From assembly GCA_023717525.1 (NCBI GenBank), contig JAMQPK010000065.1, forward strand, positions 1-50,107: a DNA stretch of 50,107 bases, written 5' to 3'. The translations under genes and the position numbers were made by a program. This DNA is from Vicinamibacterales bacterium (lineage in GTDB: Bacteria; Acidobacteriota; Vicinamibacteria; Vicinamibacterales; JAMQPK01). The notes beneath the pieces are model-generated. The model ran no database searches, was not told the DNA's origin, and worked only from the letters and a program-made list of their open reading frames with translations. Shown one piece after another: positions 35,074 to 43,851 of the stretch; the first letter of the stretch is position 1, and each line of letters begins with the position of its first letter.

Positions 35074-36124
35074 TTTGTTGTTTGTAGCTCGCGATCGAAA
35101 TCTCCGCGGCGACGCGTTCTGCGGCTGCCATAAAGGCCTTCACCGCCGGCGAGTTCGGCTCGCTCATCAGCAGCGGTACCCCGGAGTCGCTGCCCTCGCG
35201 AATCGGCTGGTAGATGGGAATGCGGCCGAGGAACGGTATGTCCAGCTCCTCCGCCATCCTTTGTCCGCCACCGGTGCCGAAAATGTCTGATTCATGATGG
35301 CAGCTCGGGCACACAAAGTGGCTCATGTTCTCGATGATGCCGAGCGTCGAGATGTTCAGCTTCTGATACATCCTCACGGCGCGGCGGCTGTCGGCCAGCG
35401 ACACTTGCTGCGGTGTCGTCACCACGATCGATCCTGCAACCGGCACCGTCTGGCTCAGACTGAGTGCCACGTCACCCGTGCCGGGCGGCATGTCGACGAT
35501 CAGGTAATCGAGATCGTCCCAGCGCACCTCACGGAAAAACTGCTGGATCGCGCCATGCAGCATCGGTCCACGCCAGATCACCGGGGCATCGTCGGACGTC
35601 ATAAAGCCCATCGACACGACCTGGATCCCGTATTTCTCGGCCGGAAGGATCTTCTTGCCGTCGGTCGTCAACTGCGTCTTGAGGCCGAGCATCATCGGTA
35701 CGTTGGGGCCGTAGATGTCGCCGTCGATGATGCCGACGCGGCTGCCGCACTGCGCCAGTGCAATGGCCAGGTTCACCGCGACCGTCGTTTTCCCGACACC
35801 GCCTTTGCCGGCGCCGACGGCCACCACATTCTTCACGCCTTCCACCGGTGCACGGCCGGCTTCCGGACCTGCCACCGCGCGAACGCTCGCCGTCATGCTG
35901 ACGTCAACCGCCTCCACGCCGCCGACCGCCCTTGCGGCCGCGAGCGCCTGGTCCCTCATTTGATCCTTGACCGGGCACGCCGGCGTCGTCAGCTCGATGG
36001 TGAAGGCGACCTTCCCGCCGTCAATCCGCAGGTTCTTGACGAACCCGAGCGTGACGATATCCTGATGCAGATCGGGATCTTTGACGACTTTCAGCGCCTC
36101 CAGAATGGCGTTTTCAGAAACCAT
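35057..36124 (-). CDS. mrp: Mrp/NBP35-type iron-sulfur carrier ATPase
   Basis: 355 residues. N-terminal MIP18-like domain (ALKVVKDPDLHQDIVTLGFV, TTPACPVKDQM) joined to a P-loop ATPase with Walker A GAGKGGVGKTT near residue 110, the DGDIYGPNVPMMLG segment, VDMPPGTGDVALSLSQ and the CPSCHHE cysteine pair that binds a shared Fe-S cluster. Acts in cytosolic Fe-S cluster assembly and delivery. A TTATAA lies about 10 bases upstream of the ATG as a possible -10. The final residues are encoded by the repeat at 35021-35073, so the C-terminus may vary between strains. Confidence 0.95.
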   Translation of the reverse strand: MVSENAILEALKVVKDPDLHQDIVTLGFVKNLRIDGGKVAFTIELTTPACPVKDQMRDQALAAARAVGGVEAVDVSMTASVRAVAGPEAGRAPVEGVKNVVAVGAGKGGVGKTTVAVNLAIALAQCGSRVGIIDGDIYGPNVPMMLGLKTQLTTDGKKILPAEKYGIQVVSMGFMTSDDAPVIWRGPMLHGAIQQFFREVRWDDLDYLIVDMPPGTGDVALSLSQTVPVAGSIVVTTPQQVSLADSRRAVRMYQKLNISTLGIIENMSHFVCPSCHHESDIFGTGGGQRMAEELDIPFLGRIPIYQPIREGSDSGVPLLMSEPNSPAVKAFMAAAERVAAEISIASYKQQIVVGR

Positions 36125-36151
36125 AACCTTATAAGTGTAGCGTGGATCGCG

Positions 36152-36562
36152 CTAGCTCAGGACCACACGCACTTCGACGCGTGTGGGCGACGCCGAGGGA
36201 GCGGAAACGGAAAGAGAAAAACGATCGCCGTCCTGCACGCGCGGAGGCACGACGAGCCGTACGGGATGACGCGCCAGCGCTTCACCGGTGCCGTCGCAAC
36301 TGGCACACGGCTCCGACCAGATTTCGCCGCAGCCACCGCAGGGCACACACCACTTGCGCACGGGCACGTCGAGAGGCACGGTCACGCCATCAAACGCCTC
36401 GCGCGCTGACAGACGCAACTCGGCGAGCAAGTCGCCTCGATCCTCGGGCTCGGTGCCGTCAAACGCCTCGCGCATCCGTTCAACGAGCGCGCGCAGCGAT
36501 GGAAAATCGATCGCCACTTCGTCGTCGAACCAGCCGCGCGGGCGAACGGAGAAATCCTTCAT
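36152..36562 (-). CDS. Protein with half DnaJ zinc finger and DnaJ-like C-terminal strand region
   Basis: 136 residues. The N-terminal half (DFPSLRALVERMREAFDG) is helical and unassigned. Then CVPCGGCGEIW and CASCDGTGEA form one pair of the CxxCxGxG repeats of the DnaJ cysteine-rich domain, followed by HPVRLVVPPRVQDGDRFSLSV, which matches the start of the DnaJ C-terminal peptide-binding domain. No J-domain is present. It may bind zinc and hydrophobic peptide segments; I know no named family. The ATG at 36562 is used; the frame opens 13 codons earlier. Confidence 0.65.
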   Translation of the reverse strand: MKDFSVRPRGWFDDEVAIDFPSLRALVERMREAFDGTEPEDRGDLLAELRLSAREAFDGVTVPLDVPVRKWCVPCGGCGEIWSEPCASCDGTGEALARHPVRLVVPPRVQDGDRFSLSVSAPSASPTRVEVRVVLS

Positions 36563-36633
36563 CGACACTCGTACGATAGGTGCGGGGTCCCGCCTTGTCA
36601 AGGCACGGGGCGGGTGCTAGCATCGATTCAAGA

Positions 36634-36795
36634 GTGCCCACGAAAGAATGTCCGATGTGCGGCGAACACATGCGGCGTGTCGTACGTGAGCAGGTCGATC
36701 GCGTGCCGGGCACACGCGAGACGCGCGTGAAGCAGATCGCCGAATGGATCTGTCCCGAATGCGACTACTTCGAGGAAGCCGACGACGACTCGTAA
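36634..36795 (+). CDS. Small zinc-ribbon protein
   Basis: 53 residues from GTG at 36634. Two CxxC pairs, CPMCGEHM and CPECDYFEE, flank a charged middle (RETRVKQIAEWI), forming a zinc ribbon of unknown role. TAGCAT lies 10 bases before the start, the same near-leaderless spacing as at other genes in this window; no ribosome site is visible. Confidence 0.6.
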   Translation: MPTKECPMCGEHMRRVVREQVDRVPGTRETRVKQIAEWICPECDYFEEADDDS

Positions 36796-36850
36796 AGCGA
36801 CGAGGTGATCTGCTGGAGAATCGGCCGGAACAGGGCCGAAGAAGGGGCCG

Positions 36851-37072
36851 CTAGCGGGCGCCGAGCGTCAACAGCACTTCTTTGCGGAGCGCGTCTTCGA
36901 ATTCCTCGAAGTTCAACGCAGTCTCGCATTCGTCACACAACACTTCGAACACGGCCGGACGGCTTTCTTCAGACACTTCCACGCGCGAATCTTCCAGGTG
37001 CACGACGTGCATCTGGAGCGTCTTGACAAGAAAGTTCTGGCTATTTCCACAACTTGGACACGTCAGGGTCAC
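36851..37072 (-). CDS. Small double CxxC zinc-ribbon protein
   Basis: 73 residues. TCPSCGNSQNF at the N-terminus and VLCDECETALNFEEFED later form a zinc ribbon; the acidic middle carries a short beta region. The GTG start follows GAGGAG by seven bases, one of the clearer ribosome sites here. Function unknown; the double-ribbon form suggests a transcription- or RNA-associated adaptor, but that is a guess. Confidence 0.68.
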   Translation of the reverse strand: MTLTCPSCGNSQNFLVKTLQMHVVHLEDSRVEVSEESRPAVFEVLCDECETALNFEEFEDALRKEVLLTLGAR

Positions 37073-37187
37073 TCTTTGCTCCTCGGCGTGGGATTGTACG
37101 AGATGGGTTCCGGATAAAGCAACGATTACTTGGATTTCTTGCGAAGTTCGCGGTTTTGCCCGGAAAAATGGTTATAAAATGCCGCTC

Positions 37188-37370
37188 ATGGCTGAATCGG
37201 TGACGACCGCGGCGGGCACGTTCGAGATCCGGAGCGAGGCTCACGGGCCGCACTGGGTCGCATGGCTCTCGCGCACGGCCGATGGAGGGCCAGAGAAATC
37301 GATACTCATCGTCGGCCAGACGCAAGCAGAAGCAGAGGCGCGCGCCCGCAAGTGGGCCGAGCGCCAGTAG
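37188..37370 (+). CDS. Small acidic-basic protein, likely leaderless
   Basis: 60 residues: MAESVTTAAGTFEIRSE, then HWVAWLSRT and a helical C-terminus GQTQAEAEARARKWAERQ. No family recognised. TATAAA at 37173-37178 is 9 bases before the ATG, so transcription should begin at the start codon; an alternative ATG at 37179 would then be outside the transcript. Its stop codon is directly adjacent to the stop codon of the next, convergent gene with no gap. Confidence 0.55.
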   Translation: MAESVTTAAGTFEIRSEAHGPHWVAWLSRTADGGPEKSILIVGQTQAEAEARARKWAERQ

Positions 37371-37589
37371 CTAGTCTTCCTCGAGCTCCTCAAACTCGAT
37401 CTCGCTCGCGACGGCCGACGGAACGGCTGTGACTCGTCCCATCACGTGCTCCATGAGGCAACAGTACGTCCCCTTGGCCTCGAGCGACACGATGCTCAGG
37501 CCAGGATCAAGGGTGCGGTGCATGGCTGCCACGCAACCGCATGGCAGCGGCTTGAATGCTTCGAACTCGAACTGCGACGTCACCGGCAT
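37371..37589 (-). CDS. Small cysteine-containing protein downstream of addA
   Basis: 72 residues, unknown. Conserved-looking cysteines occur as CGCVAAMH and YCCLMEH, and the C-terminus is acidic (EIEFEELEED). It starts 6 bases after the addA stop codon on the same strand, so it is probably translated from the addBA message. Whether it contributes to the helicase-nuclease is untested. Confidence 0.55.
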   Translation of the reverse strand: MPVTSQFEFEAFKPLPCGCVAAMHRTLDPGLSIVSLEAKGTYCCLMEHVMGRVTAVPSAVASEIEFEELEED

Positions 37590-37595
37590 GTACTC

Positions 37596-40500
37596 TTAGA
37601 CTGACGCCGGCCCGTTTTGGTTGCGACCAGCGTAAACGAGCTTCCCTTCCACATCCGACCCTGGGAAGAGCGCGCGGGCGGCTGCCAGGTACGCCTCGAG
37701 CTGCTGCTCGTGCGCGGCGAGGGCCTTCCCCGTTTTGAGCTCGAGCACAATGACGCCCCCATTGCGCCGCCGGATCAGGCAGTCGAATGTTCCGCGAAGA
37801 ATCGTTTGCGATCCCGCCTGGCGAAGCGAGAAGGGCACCTCGAACATCGCGTCGCCGGAGGCAAGAGCATCGGATAACGCACGCTGCGAGCACAGCGCGA
37901 CGTACGCATCGTGGGCCCGGCCCATCAACCCATCGAGATCCTCCGCATCGGATGCCTCGCCATCTCTAAGCAGACGCGTAAGCTCCTCAATCACGGCCAG
38001 GCGCCCTCCAGGGAGTCCGGCAAGCGCGGCTCCATGCCGTTCGAACAGGCGGTGGACCAACGTACCGGCGAGGCTCTGGCTGGCGGCGTCCGATTGCTGC
38101 GGGCGAGAATCAACTCTCTGAGGAACGAGCGCGTCGGTGACACCAATTCGCGGCAGCGCGAGCGGGTCGCTCATCGGCCCGAAGTCGTCGGCAGCTTCGA
38201 TAGCGGAATCCACAGCTGCCCTCGTCGTGATGCCAGTCGCGTTCGACTGCCCTTCGGCCACGGTCTGTCGGAGCACGCGCAGCCTATGCGTCCCTCCCGA
38301 AGTGCCGACCCACTCCAGCACATCCGGCGATGCCGGCGCAGCCGCGGCCTCGAACTTGGCGCGAAGGCTGCCAGGCAGCACATCGCCGAGGCTGCCTCCC
38401 CACACGCGGAATCTCCCCTCTTTCGCTTCCGAGGCCAGATACAACCGATTCTTGGCGCGCGTGAGCGCAACGTAAAGCAGGCGCTTGGTCTCTTCGCGAT
38501 CCCTTGCCTTGGCGTCGTCGTCCGCTTCAGACTGAAAGTCGCTGACGCTCAACCAGGCTCGCCCGCCCTCGGGATCGGAGACGACGCGGATGGGTGACCG
38601 TCGCCCCCCGGTGCCTTTGCTGAGATTGACGACGAACACGACGGGAAACTCGAGCCCCTTTGCCGCGTGAATCGTCATCAGACTTACGGCGTCGCCAGCG
38701 TCGATTACGGCGTTCGACTCGTCGCCGGACGTCAGCCGCTCGAGGTGCTCTGCCAGCCTCGACATCGTCGTGTATCCACGATTCTGCACACGTCGAATCA
38801 TCGTCCGGATCTTCTTCAGGTTCTCGCGCGCCTGCCTTTCTCGTGGCCCCCGCGTCTCGAACGCGTAGGCGGTCTCTGTGAGGACCAGTTCCAGCACCTC
38901 GGCCGGAGGCAGCCTGTCGACCAGGCTCAGCCAACGAGCGACACCCTCCCGAGCCCGTGCGAGCACGGCCCGATCTTCGTCGCCCAGACGCCCGATGTCT
39001 GGCGGCCGCTCGCCGCTAATGGCCGTCGCCAGATTCGGGGCGAGAACCTGCAGTGCCGGATCGGAGAGTCGAACGAAACGCGATCGAAGAAATGCCGCTG
39101 CGCGCAGGTTGGAATCCGGCAACGCCAGATATCGGAGCAGTGCCAGGACGTCCTTGATTTCATCGGCCTCGAAGAAACCCAGCCCCTTGTAGACGTACGA
39201 CGGAATCTGGCGCCGTTCGAGCGCCTTCTCGAACTCCTGATGGCCGTCCTTGGTACGGAAGAGGATGGCGATGTCCCGCGGCGAAAGGCCAGCGTCGCTG
39301 ACCAGGCGCTGGATTTCGGCAGAGACGGCGTCGGCGCATGCTGCGAGCGTCGGCGCCGCGACAATTCCAAGTCCGCCTTCATCGGTGGGTGGGGGGACAT
39401 CAGGTACTGGGAAACGGTCCGGCTCCGAGAAGCGAAATGCATCTCTTCGCGACGGGTCCTTCTCCATTTCGGCGAACAGGTCGTTCATGAACGCGAGCAA
39501 CTGCGGCACGGCGCGAAAGCTCTTCGAGATTGCCCGCCGCGAATCGCTGTCGATCCGCAGCGTGTCGACAAACCCCGCAGCGTCTTCCATCACCGCCACA
39601 TCCGCATCGCGGAATCCATAGATCGATTGCTTCCTGTCGCCAACGAGAAAGATGGAAGGAACCAGGGGTGCGTTCTCTGCGATACCTCGGCCTTCCCCCC
39701 ACGACCTGACGAGAAGCGCCACCAGCAGCCACTGCGCACGGCTCGTGTCCTGGAATTCATCCAGCAACACGTGGTGGTAGCGGCCCTCGAGGCGATAGCG
39801 GCTGCGCGCAAACTCATCCATCTGCGCAAGCAGGATCAGGGCGCGCGCGAGGACTTCCGAAAAATCGAGAACGCCATGAGCATCCAGCGTCCGTTGGTAC
39901 TCCCGGAGTGCGATGGCATACGTGCGCCTGACACCTCGCGACAGAACGGCGTTCAGATCCCTCCTGAACCCCTTCAGCACGTCGGCCACTTGCGGCCCTG
40001 CGCGCTGAATGTCGTCCAGGTGCGCTTTCCATGCCGCCTTCGAACTCGCATGCGTCTGCACGTAGCTGTTACTGAACCGCTGCCGCGGTTTCTTCCCCTC
40101 GACGAGAAAATGATCCTCAACCCTCTCGAGCACTCCGCGTGCCAATCCGGTCGGCGGCGTGACGCCGCTCGCGACGAGCCGCAGGTCCGCCATCAATAGC
40201 TGGTACCGTCGATGCCCCACGGGGCCATTGGTCACGAACCGTTCGAGGCCTCCCGTCATGCCGGCAAACACGTGCCGCAGACGATCGAACGCCTGCTGGC
40301 ACGCGCCTTCAGCAGTGAGATCGCGTGGCCCCAGCTCCAGCGCACGATCGAGCGCATCTTCGACAACGAGACGCCGGTAGATCATGCTGGTGAGCCCTTC
40401 GCGCAGGCGTGATTCTCGAAGTTCGGCAAACAGCAGGCGGACGTAGTCGTCGTCCTGCGAGAGCCCACGGCTGATGTCGAGCGCACGATCGAGGGCCTCC

Positions 40501-40946
40501 TCCATCAGGCGCGGCACCTGGGTTTCGTCGGCCATCTCGAATCCGGGGTCGAGGTTGGCCTCGAGCGGGAATTCATGAAGCAGGGACAGGCAGAATGCGT
40601 CGATCGTGCCGATCGCAATATCCCCAGAACGTTCGCGCACGGTACGCCAGAGCGCACCATCTTCCAGCGGGGACTCGGCACGTCTGCGGAGCTCGGTCAG
40701 AATGCGGGCGCGCATTTCGGCGGCGGCCTTCCGGGTAAACGTAATGGCGAGAATGTTCGCCGGATCGACGCCGTGGCGCAGGAGGTTCAGGTAGCGCTCC
40801 ACCAGGACGTGCGTCTTGCCCGTCCCAGCGGAGGCCTCGAGGACGACGTTGTGCAGAGGGTCAACGGCGCGCTCCCGTGCATCGGCGTCAGGAAGGGGTA
40901 CGGCACCCGGCGCCTTTTCATCCTCGAACGGCAGCCACTCAGACAT
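37596..40946 (-). CDS. addA: AddA-type helicase-nuclease (UvrD/RecB family)
   Basis: Predicted ATP-dependent 3'-5' helicase with C-terminal nuclease, for double-strand break processing with AddB. 1116 residues from the ATG at 40946. Superfamily 1 motifs appear in order: Walker A EASAGTGKTHVLVERYL (about residues 36-50), ITFTRKAAAEM (Ia), LLDEFQDTSRAQW (II, near 397), VGDRKQSIYGFRDAD (III), TIHAAKGLEFPVVFVV (V) and YVALTRAKNRLYL (VI). The PD-(D/E)xK nuclease is seen in TFDCLI, VIVLELKTGK and QLEAYLAAA near 1060-1085. The start overlaps addB by 8 bases. Confidence 0.92.
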   Translation of the reverse strand: MSEWLPFEDEKAPGAVPLPDADARERAVDPLHNVVLEASAGTGKTHVLVERYLNLLRHGVDPANILAITFTRKAAAEMRARILTELRRRAESPLEDGALWRTVRERSGDIAIGTIDAFCLSLLHEFPLEANLDPGFEMADETQVPRLMEEALDRALDISRGLSQDDDYVRLLFAELRESRLREGLTSMIYRRLVVEDALDRALELGPRDLTAEGACQQAFDRLRHVFAGMTGGLERFVTNGPVGHRRYQLLMADLRLVASGVTPPTGLARGVLERVEDHFLVEGKKPRQRFSNSYVQTHASSKAAWKAHLDDIQRAGPQVADVLKGFRRDLNAVLSRGVRRTYAIALREYQRTLDAHGVLDFSEVLARALILLAQMDEFARSRYRLEGRYHHVLLDEFQDTSRAQWLLVALLVRSWGEGRGIAENAPLVPSIFLVGDRKQSIYGFRDADVAVMEDAAGFVDTLRIDSDSRRAISKSFRAVPQLLAFMNDLFAEMEKDPSRRDAFRFSEPDRFPVPDVPPPTDEGGLGIVAAPTLAACADAVSAEIQRLVSDAGLSPRDIAILFRTKDGHQEFEKALERRQIPSYVYKGLGFFEADEIKDVLALLRYLALPDSNLRAAAFLRSRFVRLSDPALQVLAPNLATAISGERPPDIGRLGDEDRAVLARAREGVARWLSLVDRLPPAEVLELVLTETAYAFETRGPRERQARENLKKIRTMIRRVQNRGYTTMSRLAEHLERLTSGDESNAVIDAGDAVSLMTIHAAKGLEFPVVFVVNLSKGTGGRRSPIRVVSDPEGGRAWLSVSDFQSEADDDAKARDREETKRLLYVALTRAKNRLYLASEAKEGRFRVWGGSLGDVLPGSLRAKFEAAAAPASPDVLEWVGTSGGTHRLRVLRQTVAEGQSNATGITTRAAVDSAIEAADDFGPMSDPLALPRIGVTDALVPQRVDSRPQQSDAASQSLAGTLVHRLFERHGAALAGLPGGRLAVIEELTRLLRDGEASDAEDLDGLMGRAHDAYVALCSQRALSDALASGDAMFEVPFSLRQAGSQTILRGTFDCLIRRRNGGVIVLELKTGKALAAHEQQLEAYLAAARALFPGSDVEGKLVYAGRNQNGPASV

Positions 40947-43851
40947 CGCCCACGTAATCCTTCCGGCACACCGCCACGTGCGGACAGCGCGTGCAGAACA
41001 TGATGTCGGACGGCCGAGGCGGGAATTCACCTCTCTCGATGGCGTCGATGGCCGTCAGCAGCCGCGTCTGCGCCTCACGAAGCGTCGCCTCCTTGTCCTT
41101 GTCGCGCCCGAGCATTGAAACGAATCGGCGGTCGCCAGCAAACGCGATGTATCCCGCCTGGCCGAGCGCCCAGGTTTCTCCTCTCGCACTGTGAAGGTAC
41201 TGGACCGCGCAGACGCTGTAGATCGGAAGCTGCAGCGCCAGCTTCCGGTCTGGCGGATGACCATGCTTGTAATCAATGATGCGAAAACTACCGTCCGCCA
41301 GCAGATCGATCCGATCGGCCTTGCCTTTCAGGGAGACCCGCCTGCTCTCGTTCTCCGTCCGAATCTCGAACTCACCGCTGAGCGCCTGCTCGAGAAGACG
41401 TTCGACGACGGGCGTTTCCCATTCCGCCTCGATCTGAAAGACGGCTTCCGCCAGTCCCTCATCGGCGGCCGAACCGAGCAGTCGCGTCCGCTGCACGGCC
41501 GCCTCGTCGGGTGCCAGCCGCTCGAGCAGCGGCTCGACGATTTCGCGGAAGACCACGCGCGCGTCCTGCAGATTCTCTGGCGTGATGGCGCCCAGTCCAC
41601 GCCGGTTCCACTGCTCGAAGAACGTCTGAAACACTTCGTGCACGAAGATGCCAAGCTTCTGGGGTGTCAGCGTGGCTTCGTCTTCCGGGTCCTCTTCAAG
41701 CTTAAGTACCCTGTCGGCAAAGTAGCGGAACGGACACTCGAGGTAGCGTTCGAGCGAGCTCACCGTATAGGCGGCAGGCTGAAACGGGGACGCTGCACCG
41801 TGGAACTGCGCGCTCGAGGCCTCCGACCGGCGCATGCGCAGGTGCAGCCAGCCGGCCGCATCTCCCACGACAGCTGACGGAACCACCGGGTGGCGGCTCA
41901 ACGCCTCGTGGATGAAGATCCTGCCGGCAGGTGTCGAGGGCCCTTCAGTCTGACTCTGGCCAGGAGCTACGCTCTCCTCAAGGAACGCGCTCGGGGTCAC
42001 AATCGAATCATTCTCGAGCTCAAAGGTTGACAAGTGAACCTGCCTGCGCGGCAGACGCAGGAGATCGTGGAAGGCGGCCCGTTCTCCTGCGAGAGCCACA
42101 CGCGAGTCCGGCCAGTCGAGCTGGCTAAGCAGTGCCGGCGGATAGAAGATGCTTTTGCGGGCTCGTGCTGGCCACTCCCCATCGATGAGGCCGACGAGAA
42201 AGATCTCGTCGAACTGGCCGTAGCGCGCCGCCTGCGCATCCAGTACCTGCACGCCGTGTGTGCCAGTACGAGGCGCAAACGTCTGGCCCTCAATCCATCG
42301 GCGAAGCATGCCGGCCACCTCCGGCAGAGACACGCTCTCATCATCGAGTTGCTCGTGCGCCAGGCGAAGCGCTTCCACGGCAGACAAGATCGCCCCCCGT
42401 GCGCGCAGATGTCGTTCCCGCAAGGGGTCATCCAGCAGCGGCAGATTGTCGTGCGCCGACAAGAACGCCCGCAACGCGACCAACTGCGCCGACGGCCTTG
42501 CCGTTTCCGCGGCCAGCTCGCTCAATTCCGTGGCCGCGGCCGCCGCGGCCTTCGCCGCTCGACCGGCCGGACCCCGGGCCGCCTCGGCGAACGCTTGCAG
42601 CCGATCGAAGCTTCCCAGGTAACCGGTGTCGCTCATGGCGCGATTCAACGCCGCGATGTCTCCCCTGCCAATGGTTCTGCCGTCTGCCTGAAACTCCAGG
42701 TGCGGCGACGAGAGCAGGGCCACGACGGGCTCCCTGGTAAATTCGGACGCCACGAACTCGAAGACAACGTCGAGCGTCGCGGCGTAGGGCTCCGCAGCCA
42801 GGGGAAGCGCGTCAAACGTCTGGTACGGGATGTTCGCGTCGGCGAATACATTGCGGGCAAGGTACACGTAGGGCAACGGACGCTTGAACACCACAGCACT
42901 GCGCTCGAGCGGCGCGGCAACGGACACGCTTGAGGTCTTCAACTTGACCGCGACACCAGACAGTTCGTCCTCGCGATCGCGACAGATCGAGAAGGCCCGA
43001 CCCGCGAGACTCTCAGAAGCGTCGCCGGCCGGAACATCGCCTTCTTCGAACCCCGGCATGAACTTCTGCAGGCGGTCGAACAGGCCTGCGGCGATCGTTC
43101 CCTGAGTCGCGACGATATCAACCTTCTCCAGCAGCGGTGTCCGCGTCAGCAGTGCGAAGTCGGCCGGCCACAGACCTGCCTGGTCGGTTGCCTGTTCCCC
43201 TGTCGTCACAATGAGGTGACGCAGCGGCCTGGCTGGTTCACTCTCTAGCAGGAGTGTGCGCAGCGCGTGCTCGTCGACCCGTCCAGTTGCGGCAAGCCGC
43301 GACTCGTAGCCACGGAACGCCGCCGCAAGAAACACGGTCTGACGAAGCAGCCGATCGGCCCCTCGATCGACGTCGGCGTCGCGCCGCAGGTCTCCGCTCA
43401 GCAACCGCTCGAAGGAATCGACAGGCACGTCTCTGCGGCGGAGTTCATCGTAAAGACCAAGCATCTCCACGAGCAGGCCAGCGCGCAGGCGGAATGGCGG
43501 ATCGCCGGAAACCCGGGCCACCTCGCGAGACGAAGCCTTGAGCAGGACCTCACGCTCGAGATCGCTCAGCCGCCGCGGCGGATGAGGAAGACGGGTGTGC
43601 ATTTCTTCGTACCATCCCGACCTCGTGAGGATGAGCGGAAGCAGCAATGCGCGATCCGCCACCGAACTCGACTGCAGAGCATGATTCTCGAGCGTGCGGC
43701 GCAATTGATCGGCTGCCGCAGCCGTCGGTACGATCACCGCACAGCTCCGCAGGCGCATGATGTCGTCGTAGTCGGCGAGAACGCGGATGGCGCGTTGGAA
43801 CTCTTGAAGATTCGCGACTCTGAAGAGGCGCGTCTGGCGGGGAGTAATCAC
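40939..43851 (-). CDS. AddB-like PD-(D/E)xK nuclease with Fe-S cysteines
   Basis: 970 residues from the GTG at 43851, which overlaps the upstream stop codon as GTGA. The N-terminal half has a helicase-like layout without a Walker A motif (SCAVIVPTAAAADQL where it would be), as expected for a structural, inactive helicase partner. The nuclease is C-terminal: YTVSSLERYLECPFRYF near 705 with the first Fe-S cysteine, KGKADRIDLLADGSFRIIDYKHG as catalytic Asp and D-x-K, LQLPIYSVC, and a final FCTRCPHVAVCRKDYVG carrying the remaining three cysteines. This four-cysteine arrangement matches AddB. Directly followed by addA. Confidence 0.88.
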   Translation of the reverse strand: MITPRQTRLFRVANLQEFQRAIRVLADYDDIMRLRSCAVIVPTAAAADQLRRTLENHALQSSSVADRALLLPLILTRSGWYEEMHTRLPHPPRRLSDLEREVLLKASSREVARVSGDPPFRLRAGLLVEMLGLYDELRRRDVPVDSFERLLSGDLRRDADVDRGADRLLRQTVFLAAAFRGYESRLAATGRVDEHALRTLLLESEPARPLRHLIVTTGEQATDQAGLWPADFALLTRTPLLEKVDIVATQGTIAAGLFDRLQKFMPGFEEGDVPAGDASESLAGRAFSICRDREDELSGVAVKLKTSSVSVAAPLERSAVVFKRPLPYVYLARNVFADANIPYQTFDALPLAAEPYAATLDVVFEFVASEFTREPVVALLSSPHLEFQADGRTIGRGDIAALNRAMSDTGYLGSFDRLQAFAEAARGPAGRAAKAAAAAATELSELAAETARPSAQLVALRAFLSAHDNLPLLDDPLRERHLRARGAILSAVEALRLAHEQLDDESVSLPEVAGMLRRWIEGQTFAPRTGTHGVQVLDAQAARYGQFDEIFLVGLIDGEWPARARKSIFYPPALLSQLDWPDSRVALAGERAAFHDLLRLPRRQVHLSTFELENDSIVTPSAFLEESVAPGQSQTEGPSTPAGRIFIHEALSRHPVVPSAVVGDAAGWLHLRMRRSEASSAQFHGAASPFQPAAYTVSSLERYLECPFRYFADRVLKLEEDPEDEATLTPQKLGIFVHEVFQTFFEQWNRRGLGAITPENLQDARVVFREIVEPLLERLAPDEAAVQRTRLLGSAADEGLAEAVFQIEAEWETPVVERLLEQALSGEFEIRTENESRRVSLKGKADRIDLLADGSFRIIDYKHGHPPDRKLALQLPIYSVCAVQYLHSARGETWALGQAGYIAFAGDRRFVSMLGRDKDKEATLREAQTRLLTAIDAIERGEFPPRPSDIMFCTRCPHVAVCRKDYVGDV

